Source: Saccharibacillus sp. JS10
GTDB taxonomy: Bacteria > Bacillota > Bacilli > Paenibacillales > Paenibacillaceae
Length of the DNA stretch: 64,000 nt
Assembly (NCBI RefSeq): GCF_024436065.1
Contig: NZ_JANFNS010000002.1
Location: 793,345-857,344, forward strand
Direction: 5' to 3'
Within the stretch, counting starts at the first letter, position 1, and each line of letters opens with the position of its first letter. Made by a program: the position numbers and the translations under genes. Positions 24,603 through 32,283 of the stretch are shown piece by piece. The notes beneath the pieces are model-generated. The model saw nothing but the letters and a program-made list of their open reading frames with translations, made no database searches and had not been told where the DNA came from.

Positions 24603-24633
24603 ATGAGACATTTTAAGTAGACAGTCATAATAG

Positions 24634-24669
24634 AAGTCTTTAGACGATAAAGTCTGAAGACTTTTTTTT
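24634..24669 (+). terminator. Terminator after the broken kinase gene
   Basis: AAGTCTTTAGAC pairs with GTCTGAAGACTT and is followed by eight T. Confidence 0.9.
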
Positions 24670-24847
24670 GTATGCTGAATTAATGTATGCGGAGTGGATT
24701 AACGAGCGGATTTTTACCAGAACGAATAAGTAACGCGACACCCTTTTCACCAAAAAGGAAATTTTATATTCAACCTTCCCGAACGATGCTAAAATGGAAA
24801 AAGCAAGTGAATAAGCATTTTAGTCATAAGCATGAAGGAGAAGCCTA

Positions 24848-25594
24848 ATGCCCAAACAAATCGCGATCCTTTCAGATATACATAGCAATAGCTTGGCTTT
24901 AGCAGCAGTTTTACAAGATATCTCGAACCGTGACATTCAGCAGATCGTCAATCTAGGAGATAGTTTATTCGGTCCTGTCGATCCGCTCGGTACGGCTAAG
25001 CAATTGATGGAACACCCCAACATCGTTCATATTATGGGCAATTGCGACGAGATTCTTTTGCAAAAACAAAGTGATTCGGACACCTTCAACTTCATCAAAC
25101 CTTTGCTCACCGAGGATATCGAGACATGGATCGGATCTTTCAAAAACGTCTGGACGTACGAAGACTTACTGTTTTGTCACGGAACGCCTTTTGTAAATGA
25201 TCGTTATTTGCTGGAAGAAGTCGATGCGCATGGAGTACGTTACAAGCAGCCAGAGCAATTATCGTCAGAACTCGAAAAGGTCGATTCAACCTACATCTTT
25301 TGCGGTCACAGCCATGTATTCAAAACGATGTTTCTGCCAAATGGTAAAACAGTGATAAACGCAGGAAGCGTCGGTCTGCCCGCATACGAGGACGAGCTTC
25401 CTTTTCCGCATAAAATGGAGTCGAATTCGCCTTACGCCGAATATGTGATTGCCAGTCAGACGCAAGATGACAAGTGGAATATTGAACATATCATGCTGCA
25501 ATACGATTGGAATCAAGCGAGTGCGATAGCTGCTGCAAACGGACGAGAAGATTACGCAGTAGCGATCCAGACAGGTAGAATTTCGGAATCGTGA
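24848..25594 (+). CDS. Metallophosphoesterase (YfcE/calcineurin-like)
   Basis: 248 residues. The metal ligands of the calcineurin-like fold are in order: AILSDIHSN, VNLGDSLFGPVDP, IMGNCDE, CHGTPF and FCGHSH, followed by VINAGSVGLP. The family removes phosphate from diverse small molecules or nucleotides; the substrate is not predictable. ATG 24848 has AAGGAG. First gene of a co-directional run to 30270; its stop overlaps the upstream part of the next frame. Confidence 0.85.
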   Translation: MPKQIAILSDIHSNSLALAAVLQDISNRDIQQIVNLGDSLFGPVDPLGTAKQLMEHPNIVHIMGNCDEILLQKQSDSDTFNFIKPLLTEDIETWIGSFKNVWTYEDLLFCHGTPFVNDRYLLEEVDAHGVRYKQPEQLSSELEKVDSTYIFCGHSHVFKTMFLPNGKTVINAGSVGLPAYEDELPFPHKMESNSPYAEYVIASQTQDDKWNIEHIMLQYDWNQASAIAAANGREDYAVAIQTGRISES

Positions 25595-25617
25595 TCCCGG
25601 CAGGAAGGAGTACGACT

Positions 25618-26151
25618 TTGATTATTATGATTAACGGTTCTTTTGGAGCCGGAAAAACTTCAACTGCCCAGCAGTTACAGCCGCTAATACCGAATAGTAT
25701 GATCTACGATCCCGAAGAGGTCGGCTATATGTTGAGAAAGATCATACCGGAAGACGTTTATTTGGAAACAGAAAAAACGGACGATTTTCAGGATATTGAG
25801 CTATGGCGAGTTCTGGTTGTGCAGACCGCTCAAGCCTTAATAAACAAATATCACAAGCATCTGATCGTCCCAATGACCCTCTATAAGTCTGAAAATTTCG
25901 ATTACATCTACGATGGATTTAAAAATATAGATGCAGAGACTTTTCACTTTTGTCTGGTAGCTTCGGAAGAAACGCTGAAAAAGCGGGTCGAGCAGCGCGG
26001 AGATACTTTTAGTTCGTGGTACGAGAAGCATGTAGAAGCTGCAGTTAACGCTTTTGCACAGACGAAATTTAACGAGCATATTTATACGGATCTTATCGAT
26101 ACGGAAGAAGTTATTGCGATTATTTTGGATAAAATTTCGAAGAATGATTGA
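25618..26151 (+). CDS. TmrB-like P-loop ATP-binding protein
   Basis: 177 residues from TTG 25618 (AAGGAG nine bases upstream), preferred over the ATG-less extension to 25591. Walker A is NGSFGAGKTS, with a lid region ETLKKRVEQRGD. Order and size resemble the tunicamycin-resistance protein TmrB and other small AAA kinases. Resistance to tunicamycin is not shown; a small-molecule or nucleotide kinase is the wider possibility. It follows the phosphoesterase by 23 bases. Confidence 0.75.
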   Translation: MIIMINGSFGAGKTSTAQQLQPLIPNSMIYDPEEVGYMLRKIIPEDVYLETEKTDDFQDIELWRVLVVQTAQALINKYHKHLIVPMTLYKSENFDYIYDGFKNIDAETFHFCLVASEETLKKRVEQRGDTFSSWYEKHVEAAVNAFAQTKFNEHIYTDLIDTEEVIAIILDKISKND

Positions 26152-26230
26152 TGAATCACAGTATTCAAAGGTGCTAAGATCATTGCTTAATGCTAAAATT
26201 CACTAAATCTATAAAGCGAGGCAAATTTTA

Positions 26231-26701
26231 ATGAACCCATCTATACCCTTTTTAAAAGCAGAAAACCTAGTCGGACGTTGGTCTTCCGAAGCTTTTTTCT
26301 ACGATGCTTTTGAAGATACGCAATTAGAGTTTCATGCAGACGGAACAGGATGTTGTGCGTACATCAGACCTTTTCATAGCGATATCACGTTATTCAAATG
26401 GAGTTTAGAAGACGATCGAATCGAATTCGTCAATTATTGCGGAGTTTATATTGAAGACGATGAAGAGACAGGCGAGCAAAAGCACTACACATCCAGATTC
26501 GAAAATAAATCTTCCGAACGCTTTTTCAAAGCAAAAGGCTTGAACATTTCAAAAAAAGAAATCGATGTAATTGCTTTTTATTATCCTTTAGAGCAAGCTT
26601 CTGGTATGCAGTCGTTCGGATTAATGTCAAAAGAACTGAACAACTCCTTTCGAGATCAAGCGCTGGCGCTAATGGATGTCCCTGACACGATGACTCCATA
26701 A
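26231..26701 (+). CDS. Hypothetical protein, 156 aa
   Basis: No family recognised with certainty. It begins with a polar helix then LVGRWSSEAFFYDAF and alternates short beta strands (LEFHADGTG, FKWSLEDDRIEFV), a pattern seen in lipocalin-like small-molecule-binding barrels. GCCAYI and NYCGVY hold its three cysteines. ATG 26231 has AGCGAGG upstream. Confidence 0.6.
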   Translation: MNPSIPFLKAENLVGRWSSEAFFYDAFEDTQLEFHADGTGCCAYIRPFHSDITLFKWSLEDDRIEFVNYCGVYIEDDEETGEQKHYTSRFENKSSERFFKAKGLNISKKEIDVIAFYYPLEQASGMQSFGLMSKELNNSFRDQALALMDVPDTMTP

Positions 26702-26790
26702 CAAGAGAAGTCACCAGTAAACTGATTGCCTTCCCGATATCGGTTGTCTTGCCAGAAAGCATGAGTGTAAAAGAGATTGGAGTTGATCCG

Positions 26791-27252
26791 ATGAATCACC
26801 AACCCTTCAGCAAAACATACAAAATCAAAATTCCCAGATCCATGTATGTCCAAATTTCAGCTACAGGCTTACAGCTAATAATCTTGTTAACGATTTTTCC
26901 AAAAAACAAGTTATGGGAATTCGTTTTTTTGGGTGGTTTTGTGATATTTATGTTGGTCTACTTTATTTTATTACTTAATAGAATTTTAAAAAGAAACAAC
27001 GAACTAGAACTCACCGAAGATAAGATCACGGTCAATCAAATCGAACTTTCTAGCGAAGACATCGAAAAAATCATCATTGAAGGTTATTTCGTAGAGAGCG
27101 TCGGTATTAAGCTGCGGGGCAAAAAGTTGGTCAAAATGAACTTGCATTTTAGATTCAAAAACGATGAAGAACGCAGTGTAAATGAGTTAAAACAATGGGC
27201 AGCCGCAAACGGTATTCAAGTGACGAACCGCAAAATTTATAGATGGATGTAA
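26791..27252 (+). CDS. Small membrane protein with PH-like domain
   Basis: 153 residues from ATG 26791 (GGAG eight bases before); an in-frame ATG at 26761 is less well placed. Two hydrophobic helices (about 20-60) are followed by a beta-rich domain (ELELTEDKITVNQIELSSEDIEKI...) resembling bacterial PH-like tails of small membrane proteins. No specific function can be given. Confidence 0.6.
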   Translation: MNHQPFSKTYKIKIPRSMYVQISATGLQLIILLTIFPKNKLWEFVFLGGFVIFMLVYFILLLNRILKRNNELELTEDKITVNQIELSSEDIEKIIIEGYFVESVGIKLRGKKLVKMNLHFRFKNDEERSVNELKQWAAANGIQVTNRKIYRWM

Positions 27253-27295
27253 CGTACTTAACGTACTACTCGGGTAGATGAAAGGAGCCAGCGCC

Positions 27296-27802
27296 GTGAA
27301 CGCGATCTTACTTAAATCCGAACAAGTTGAATTCTATACGTTTCTCGGTCCTATCTTCGAATCGATCTATAACCAACAATTAGAGTACAACTGGCTTCTC
27401 ACCGAACTAGATCTAAACTATATTCCTAACAATTTTCTGGATTATTTTGACGACCATTATAAGGCAAAGGATGGAGACGACCGATACTGGCTATCTGGCG
27501 AACGATTGACGAAGCTAGTAACAGATCACGAAATTCAGTTTATCTGGGGACTGCTTACCGCATTTCCCAAAGACCAATCGATCGATATTCGCGATCTAAG
27601 CGTCGTCCCCTACGTGGATAGCAATCCGAATTTTTGGAAGCCGGGCAACTCCGTGCAACATCCTCAAGCGGAGATCGAGATTGCCTGTTGGGATTCTACG
27701 TTGACGCTGCTAATCAGCAAAGATCAGCAAATCATTCAAGATTTCAGAAGTATTTTTACAGATGCGCAAGATTTGGATCAGTATAATCGTCAATTTATCT
27801 AA
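27296..27802 (+). CDS. Hypothetical protein, 168 aa
   Basis: GTG 27296 lies eight bases after AAAGGAG, a better start than ATG 27278 which precedes that site. The protein is soluble and acidic with many aromatic residues (YNWLLTELDLNYIP; YWLSGERL). It has a faint resemblance to DUF2691-type proteins (core YNWLL), which is too weak to assert. It ends 12 bases before the DinB gene. Confidence 0.6.
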   Translation: MNAILLKSEQVEFYTFLGPIFESIYNQQLEYNWLLTELDLNYIPNNFLDYFDDHYKAKDGDDRYWLSGERLTKLVTDHEIQFIWGLLTAFPKDQSIDIRDLSVVPYVDSNPNFWKPGNSVQHPQAEIEIACWDSTLTLLISKDQQIIQDFRSIFTDAQDLDQYNRQFI

Positions 27803-27814
27803 AAGGAGAAGCCT

Positions 27815-28384
27815 ATGAATATTCAGCAAACGATCGATTTTATCGATCAAGAACTGACGCAGACCCTAGAGCAGTACCAACCTTGGTTTGCTTCAACACC
27901 TGAAGTTCTTCATTTTAAACCTCAAGTCGGATGGAGCATCGAGCAGATTTTGGAGCATGTCACGTTAACGAACCACTTTTTACTGATTTTAATCCGCAAA
28001 GGGCAACGAAAAGCACTCGAATTAGCGGCAAAAAAAGATGTGAACGAGCGGTTAGCATCCTACGAGTTAGATTTAAATAAGCTAGACGCCATCGCGCAGC
28101 ATCAGTCTTTTGAATGGATCAGACCCGAACACATGGAGCCTCAAGGCAACCAAGAGCTACATAAAATCCAAACTTTGTTAGGCGACCAGATTGCAGAGTG
28201 TCAGAAGTTATTGCAAGAAATGTCGCACGGCGAAGGGATTTTGTATCAAACGACAATGACAGTTAACGGTCTGGGTAAACTCGACGTCTATCAATATATC
28301 TACTTTTTGTGCCAACATGCCAAAAGACATCTGGTGCAGATGGAAAAAGTGAAAAGCGAGTATAAGCAGTCCAGCCGTATTTAG
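27815..28384 (+). CDS. DinB-family protein (DinB_2, metal-binding four-helix bundle)
   Basis: 189 residues. HFKPQVGWSIEQILEHVTLTNH contributes the first metal-ligand His and QHAKRHLVQ the last two, the standard DinB/YfiT layout. Members act as thiol S-transferases with bacillithiol or mycothiol or are damage-inducible; they are unrelated to DNA polymerase IV despite the name. ATG 27815 has AAAGGAG. A glyoxalase-fold gene follows, and both families commonly detoxify electrophiles or antibiotics. Confidence 0.82.
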   Translation: MNIQQTIDFIDQELTQTLEQYQPWFASTPEVLHFKPQVGWSIEQILEHVTLTNHFLLILIRKGQRKALELAAKKDVNERLASYELDLNKLDAIAQHQSFEWIRPEHMEPQGNQELHKIQTLLGDQIAECQKLLQEMSHGEGILYQTTMTVNGLGKLDVYQYIYFLCQHAKRHLVQMEKVKSEYKQSSRI

Positions 28385-28419
28385 TAGAATGTATAGTTGC
28401 AAAAAGGAGAGAACGGTTC

Positions 28420-28881
28420 ATGATACTTGGATTATATGAAGCGCATTTACCGGTAAGTCAGCTTGAGCGTTCAGTTGAATTTTATACAAAATTAGGTTTA
28501 GAACTGGCATGGAAGACCGAAGATATCGCCTTTTTTTGGATTGAAAAAGAAAAAAGCTGGCTAGGATTATGGGAAGGCGAAGCCTACAAAACCCCTTATG
28601 ATCCGTCGCTTAGACATATCGCTTTTCGAGTCGGTTATGAAGAACTCAAAAACAGCCTAAGTTGGCTAAAATCGATCGGAGTCGAAGCCGTACCTTTCGG
28701 AGACAGAGATTCGGTTGAACCTTTTGTCCGTCCGAATCAAGGGAATGCTTCTGTTTACTTCAAAGACTTCGACGGCAACAGTTTGGAATTCATGTGTTTT
28801 ATCAGCGTTCCTGAATCTCTCCGAAAAGTATCCGATAAATTATCTTTTGCAGAGTGGGAAGAGCAGCTACAAAAGCAATAA
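28420..28881 (+). CDS. VOC-family (glyoxalase/bleomycin-resistance fold) protein
   Basis: 153 residues. Two beta-alpha-beta-beta-beta modules: AHLPVSQLERSVEFYTKLGLEL and RHIAFRVGYEELKN, ending in FKDFDGNSLEFMCF with the metal-ligand Glu. Metal ligands His (AHLPV), His (RHIAF) and Glu are all present. Fosfomycin-type or glyoxalase-type activity is possible. ATG 28420 has AAGGAG. Confidence 0.85.
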   Translation: MILGLYEAHLPVSQLERSVEFYTKLGLELAWKTEDIAFFWIEKEKSWLGLWEGEAYKTPYDPSLRHIAFRVGYEELKNSLSWLKSIGVEAVPFGDRDSVEPFVRPNQGNASVYFKDFDGNSLEFMCFISVPESLRKVSDKLSFAEWEEQLQKQ

Positions 28882-28908
28882 TATTAAGTCAATCAGGAGA
28901 ACGTAATC

Positions 28909-29598
28909 ATGAAAATCACCAAAATCGAACTATGGATTTCAAATTTTGAAAAGACTATTGAATTTTACCGCGACACACTTGAGTTCCCGTTACTTAGTCA
29001 TGATTCAACTACCGCTTCATTTCAAATAGGCAGCAGTCTTTTACAGTTTCATCATGATTCTAACCAAAAGTTTCACTACTACCATTTTGCTTTTAATATC
29101 CCGCCGAATCTGTTCCAATCTGCAAAGTCTTGGCTTGCTAATCGCACAACTCTACTAACAGAAGACGATCAAGACGAAGTCTTTTTTGATGGTCTGACTC
29201 AAGCGGATTCTTGCTATATTGAAGATCCGGCAGGAAATATCATGGAGTATATTGCGAGAAGAAAGACGACGCCGGAATCGCTAGAGCAAGAATTTACACC
29301 CGATCAGGTATCGTCGATCAGTGAGATTGGGTTATCAACCGAGCAAGTCGGCGAATATGCGCAGCGAATTCAAGACCTCGGTATACCTGTGCGCGGCAAC
29401 GAAGAAATTCACCTGGAGCTATACCTGAATTTCATGGGTGAATACGAAGAAGGTAATTTTATCATTTTGAGCCCAGTGGGTAGAAGATGGTATTTTTCGA
29501 CCAAACTTGCGATCGACGCACCGCTTATTATTCATACCAACCGTGGAATGATCGAGTACCCGTCGAAGCATTCTTTATCGAAAAGTACGTCATCGTAA
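28909..29598 (+). CDS. VOC-family protein with extended C-terminus
   Basis: 229 residues. The N-terminal ~125 residues form one VOC unit (IELWISNFEKTIEFYRDTL; HHDSNQ; IEDPAGNIMEYIARR). The remaining ~100 residues (VSSISEIGLSTEQVGEYAQRIQDLGIP ...) look like a second, diverged half-module. The gene is 28 bases after the first VOC gene with CAGGAG. Substrate is unknown. Confidence 0.8.
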   Translation: MKITKIELWISNFEKTIEFYRDTLEFPLLSHDSTTASFQIGSSLLQFHHDSNQKFHYYHFAFNIPPNLFQSAKSWLANRTTLLTEDDQDEVFFDGLTQADSCYIEDPAGNIMEYIARRKTTPESLEQEFTPDQVSSISEIGLSTEQVGEYAQRIQDLGIPVRGNEEIHLELYLNFMGEYEEGNFIILSPVGRRWYFSTKLAIDAPLIIHTNRGMIEYPSKHSLSKSTSS

Positions 29599-29610
29599 AA
29601 AGGAGACATC

Positions 29611-30270
29611 ATGACCATCATCAGCATCGAAGGCGCTAGCGCAGCAGGGAAGACAACGACCTCGGCTGCGCTATGTGCGGCAAACGGAGGTTTTCATATC
29701 CCCGAAGTCGCCGCTAGGTGGGAAAAACCTCAACCTGAATATCCCGAATGGTTTTTCGAGCGGCAAGTCGACCGATGGCAGATCGCAACGGAAAAAGAAA
29801 TTAACGCCCTCGTCACGATCGACATCGATTTGTTCCAACCTTTTTGGTACAATTGGTCATTCGACTTCACCTTGTTCGATGGGCAATCCATAGAATTCTT
29901 AGCAAATTTCTACCGCCCATTAGTTGAGCAACGCAAACTCGGCTTCCCAGACCGATACTTCATCTTACATACAGACGAACCCAATCTCCGCCAACGCAAA
30001 GCCGGCGACGCCACAAGGCAACGCCGAGGATTCGAAATGAACTTAACCTTTATCGAACCACAAAAAAGATATTTCGAAGCATTAAATCACTACATCCCCG
30101 GACTCGTAACCTTTATCCCATCGATCACTATCGATAAAAACGTAGAACTGATCTCCACCGAACTCCCTAACTTAAACAACACCCATCGCTACTCACTCGA
30201 TCTATTCGATCATATGGTTCATTGGCTATCTACTAACCCCGCCACTCAGTTCAAGTCATCCAATCATTGA
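29611..30270 (+). CDS. P-loop small-molecule kinase-like ATPase
   Basis: 219 residues. Walker A is EGASAAGKTT at the N-terminus; FTLFDGQSIEFL may carry the catalytic Asp and FILHTDEPNLRQRKAGDATRQRRGF a lid with arginines. It resembles chloramphenicol-phosphotransferase-like or deoxynucleoside-kinase-like AAA proteins. It closes the run that begins at 24848, 12 bases after the VOC gene. Confidence 0.75.
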   Translation: MTIISIEGASAAGKTTTSAALCAANGGFHIPEVAARWEKPQPEYPEWFFERQVDRWQIATEKEINALVTIDIDLFQPFWYNWSFDFTLFDGQSIEFLANFYRPLVEQRKLGFPDRYFILHTDEPNLRQRKAGDATRQRRGFEMNLTFIEPQKRYFEALNHYIPGLVTFIPSITIDKNVELISTELPNLNNTHRYSLDLFDHMVHWLSTNPATQFKSSNH

Positions 30271-30331
30271 TTAAGGAACTCAAATTTAACGAACAGACGG
30301 GACTCAATTCAAAAAATTTAATTCTTCATAC

Positions 30332-30371
30332 AAAAAGACCTTCAAAGCCATATTGATGGCGATGAAGGTCT
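30332..30371 (-). terminator. Terminator between convergent genes (stronger on minus)
   Basis: AGACCTTCA pairs with TGAAGGTCT, with an inner GCCAT/ATGGC pair. On the minus strand the hairpin is followed by TTTTTG; on the plus strand by AATATGTTTT. Confidence 0.75.
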
Positions 30372-30401
30372 AATATGTTTTCCTACTCACACTCCAACGT
30401 A

Positions 30402-30593
30402 GCTGGGAAGCGAAAAGTCGGAGGGAGAAATTCAGTGCAGTCAAATCTTTTTGAAGAAAAGATACTTCGGAAGCATATGCTTGTAGCGTTCGCCTTTGAA
30501 ATCGGGAAAATTCCAATCAAAATTCCAATCATTTTTCCCGATTTCAACAAGCGACCGAAACGAATTTCTCCCGCAGCCTTTTCGCTTCCTCCC
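30402..30593. repeat. Long imperfect palindrome, copy 1 of a dispersed family
   Basis: Outer arms 30402-30433 and 30563-30593 share GAAGCGAAAAG and GGGAGAAATTC in inverted order. An inner hairpin pairs GAAATCGGGAAAA (30498-30510) with TTTTTCCCGATTTC (30532-30545). GTTCGCCTTTGAA before it and AACAAGCGACCGAAACG after it recur in the copy at 43437. The element fills the intergenic gap between convergent genes. Confidence 0.7.
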
Positions 30594-30608
30594 CGCAAAG
30601 GTAACTCC

Positions 30609-31652
30609 TCAGCTTTGAAGAATGTAGGCGCCAAGCAGCTGCGCCGTCCCCATCACAGCCCGAGTATGCGTCCGCTCCATCGAGTGAGAAGCATGAACCC
30701 CTGGTCCAATGAGCGCCGCACGAATATTGCTTCCGCCACGCAGCGCCGCCGAAGCATCCGACCCATAAAAAGGATAAATATCCACCGCATGTTCAATTTC
30801 ATTTTGCTCACACAGTTCGATCAGTTTCCCCGTCATATGATAATCATACGGCCCCGAAGAATCTTTCGCGCAGATCGAGACGTCCGTCTCTTTGCAGTTC
30901 AGGTCGTCACCGATACATCCCATATCGACCGCGATCATCTCCGCAATATCCGAAGGAATATAAGCCGTACCGTGCCCAACTTCTTCATAGTTCGAGATCA
31001 GCAATTTCACGCGTTGTTTCGGCTTCCAATCTTGACGTTTAATCGACTCCAGCAGACCGAACAATGCCGCAACGCTTGCTTTGTCGTCCAGATGACGGGA
31101 TTTGATATATCCGCTATCCGTCACGACCGCGCGGGCGTCGAACGAAATATAATCGCCGGTACGAATACCCAAATTCTCGACGTCTTCGCGTGAAGAAACC
31201 AATTCGTCAATCCGCACTTCCATATGTTCTTCCGAACGTTTGAAATCGCGAGCATCCGCATATACGTGAACGGAAGGATGTTGCGTCAAAATCGTACCGG
31301 TATAGGTTTTGCCGCCGCGAGTATGGATGATGCAATATTCGTTTTCGATACTGGACATCGAAAATCCGCCAAGCGATGTGAGTTTCAGCGTACCGTGCGA
31401 AGTAATCGAACGCACCATCGCGCCGAGCGTATCCACGTGAGCACTTAAACCTACGGTATAGTCGTCATTTTGACCTTGAATATCAATGATCGCGCCGCCT
31501 TTTTCATTGAACGTCACAGGGAACCCTAGCGATTCCGCTTCTTCGCGGATCATATCGATAATATGATGGGTATAACCTGTAGGGCTCGGCGTATCCAGTA
31601 ATTTTTTCAAAAAAGGTACAACGTAGTTTTCATCAATCGTTATGTTTGTCAT
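30609..31652 (-). CDS. M42-family metallopeptidase (glutamyl aminopeptidase/endoglucanase M type)
   Basis: 347 residues, cytoplasmic. The two-metal site residues appear in GLSAHVDTLG, SRHLDDKAS, ISNYEEVGHG (catalytic Glu and ligand Glu), AVDMG and PGVHASHSMERTH. Such enzymes form large tetrahedral aminopeptidases that clear short peptides. ATG 31652 has GAGGG upstream. LapA and PepF genes lie upstream on the same strand, separated by a hairpin. Confidence 0.92.
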   Translation of the reverse strand: MTNITIDENYVVPFLKKLLDTPSPTGYTHHIIDMIREEAESLGFPVTFNEKGGAIIDIQGQNDDYTVGLSAHVDTLGAMVRSITSHGTLKLTSLGGFSMSSIENEYCIIHTRGGKTYTGTILTQHPSVHVYADARDFKRSEEHMEVRIDELVSSREDVENLGIRTGDYISFDARAVVTDSGYIKSRHLDDKASVAALFGLLESIKRQDWKPKQRVKLLISNYEEVGHGTAYIPSDIAEMIAVDMGCIGDDLNCKETDVSICAKDSSGPYDYHMTGKLIELCEQNEIEHAVDIYPFYGSDASAALRGGSNIRAALIGPGVHASHSMERTHTRAVMGTAQLLGAYILQS

Positions 31653-31717
31653 TCGGTAAACCCTCCACAGATAAAATTAAATCCTGATCATTGCTTTGAA
31701 TATTTTGTTCGCACACA

Positions 31718-31758
31718 ACAAGAAAACCGCTCCCTATAAAAGGTCGCGGTTTTCTTGT
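31718..31758. terminator. Hairpin between lapA-like and M42 peptidase genes
   Basis: ACAAGAAAACCGC pairs exactly with GCGGTTTTCTTGT. T-rich ends on both strands make it a probable terminator of the LapA-like transcript. Confidence 0.7.
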
Positions 31759-31793
31759 CCATGCTGGGTAACTTTAAGCGTTACATCGGTCAC

Positions 31794-32201
31794 TCAGAAT
31801 TTTTTGAGCTTATCCGAACGGAATCCACGCGATTCCGAATCGGTGTTCAAATCGTCTGAGATCGGCTCAAGCGGCGTTGGATCGGCAGATACCGTAGGTT
31901 CGTTATACGCAGGCGGCGGAGTGGAAGCCGCTACGGAAGGAGTCGAAGACTGCGTACGCAGTTGTTCGTTTTCGATCCGCAGACGTTTCACTTCGCGCTG
32001 CGTTTTGAACAGACGGTAGATACCGAACATGCCTACTGCAAGTCCGCCGAACAACGCGCTGCCGAGAATCATCAGCACCAGCGGTACGTTCGCATAACCG
32101 AATAAAAAGTTAACTTCGACAGGATTGACGTTGATTACCGCGAAGATCGCGATAATAACCGCAAAGACGAGCATAAGAATCAAAGACCATTGAGCTTTCA
32201 T
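31794..32201 (-). CDS. LapA-family (DUF1049) membrane protein
   Basis: 135 residues from ATG 32201, preferred to TTG 32213 because that codon abuts the AAGGGG ribosome site. Two membrane helices separated by NVNPVEVNFLFGYANVPL are diagnostic of DUF1049. A coiled segment (REVKRLRIENEQLR) and a Ser/Pro/Thr-rich tail follow. In other bacteria LapA/LapB help control envelope lipid enzymes; in Gram-positives the role is unknown. Confidence 0.85.
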   Translation of the reverse strand: MKAQWSLILMLVFAVIIAIFAVINVNPVEVNFLFGYANVPLVLMILGSALFGGLAVGMFGIYRLFKTQREVKRLRIENEQLRTQSSTPSVAASTPPPAYNEPTVSADPTPLEPISDDLNTDSESRGFRSDKLKKF

Positions 32202-32283
32202 AAATAAGGACAACCCCTTTCGCTTTCTTGCTTATGAGAATCATTAGCCGCTGGCGAAGGTTTTGACGCAGGAAGCTTTGCCC

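Noticed and set aside
30375-31193. 272-codon plus-strand frame
   Set aside because: It overlaps the M42 peptidase antisense and the palindromic repeat; it is Arg-rich shadow sequence without a ribosome site.
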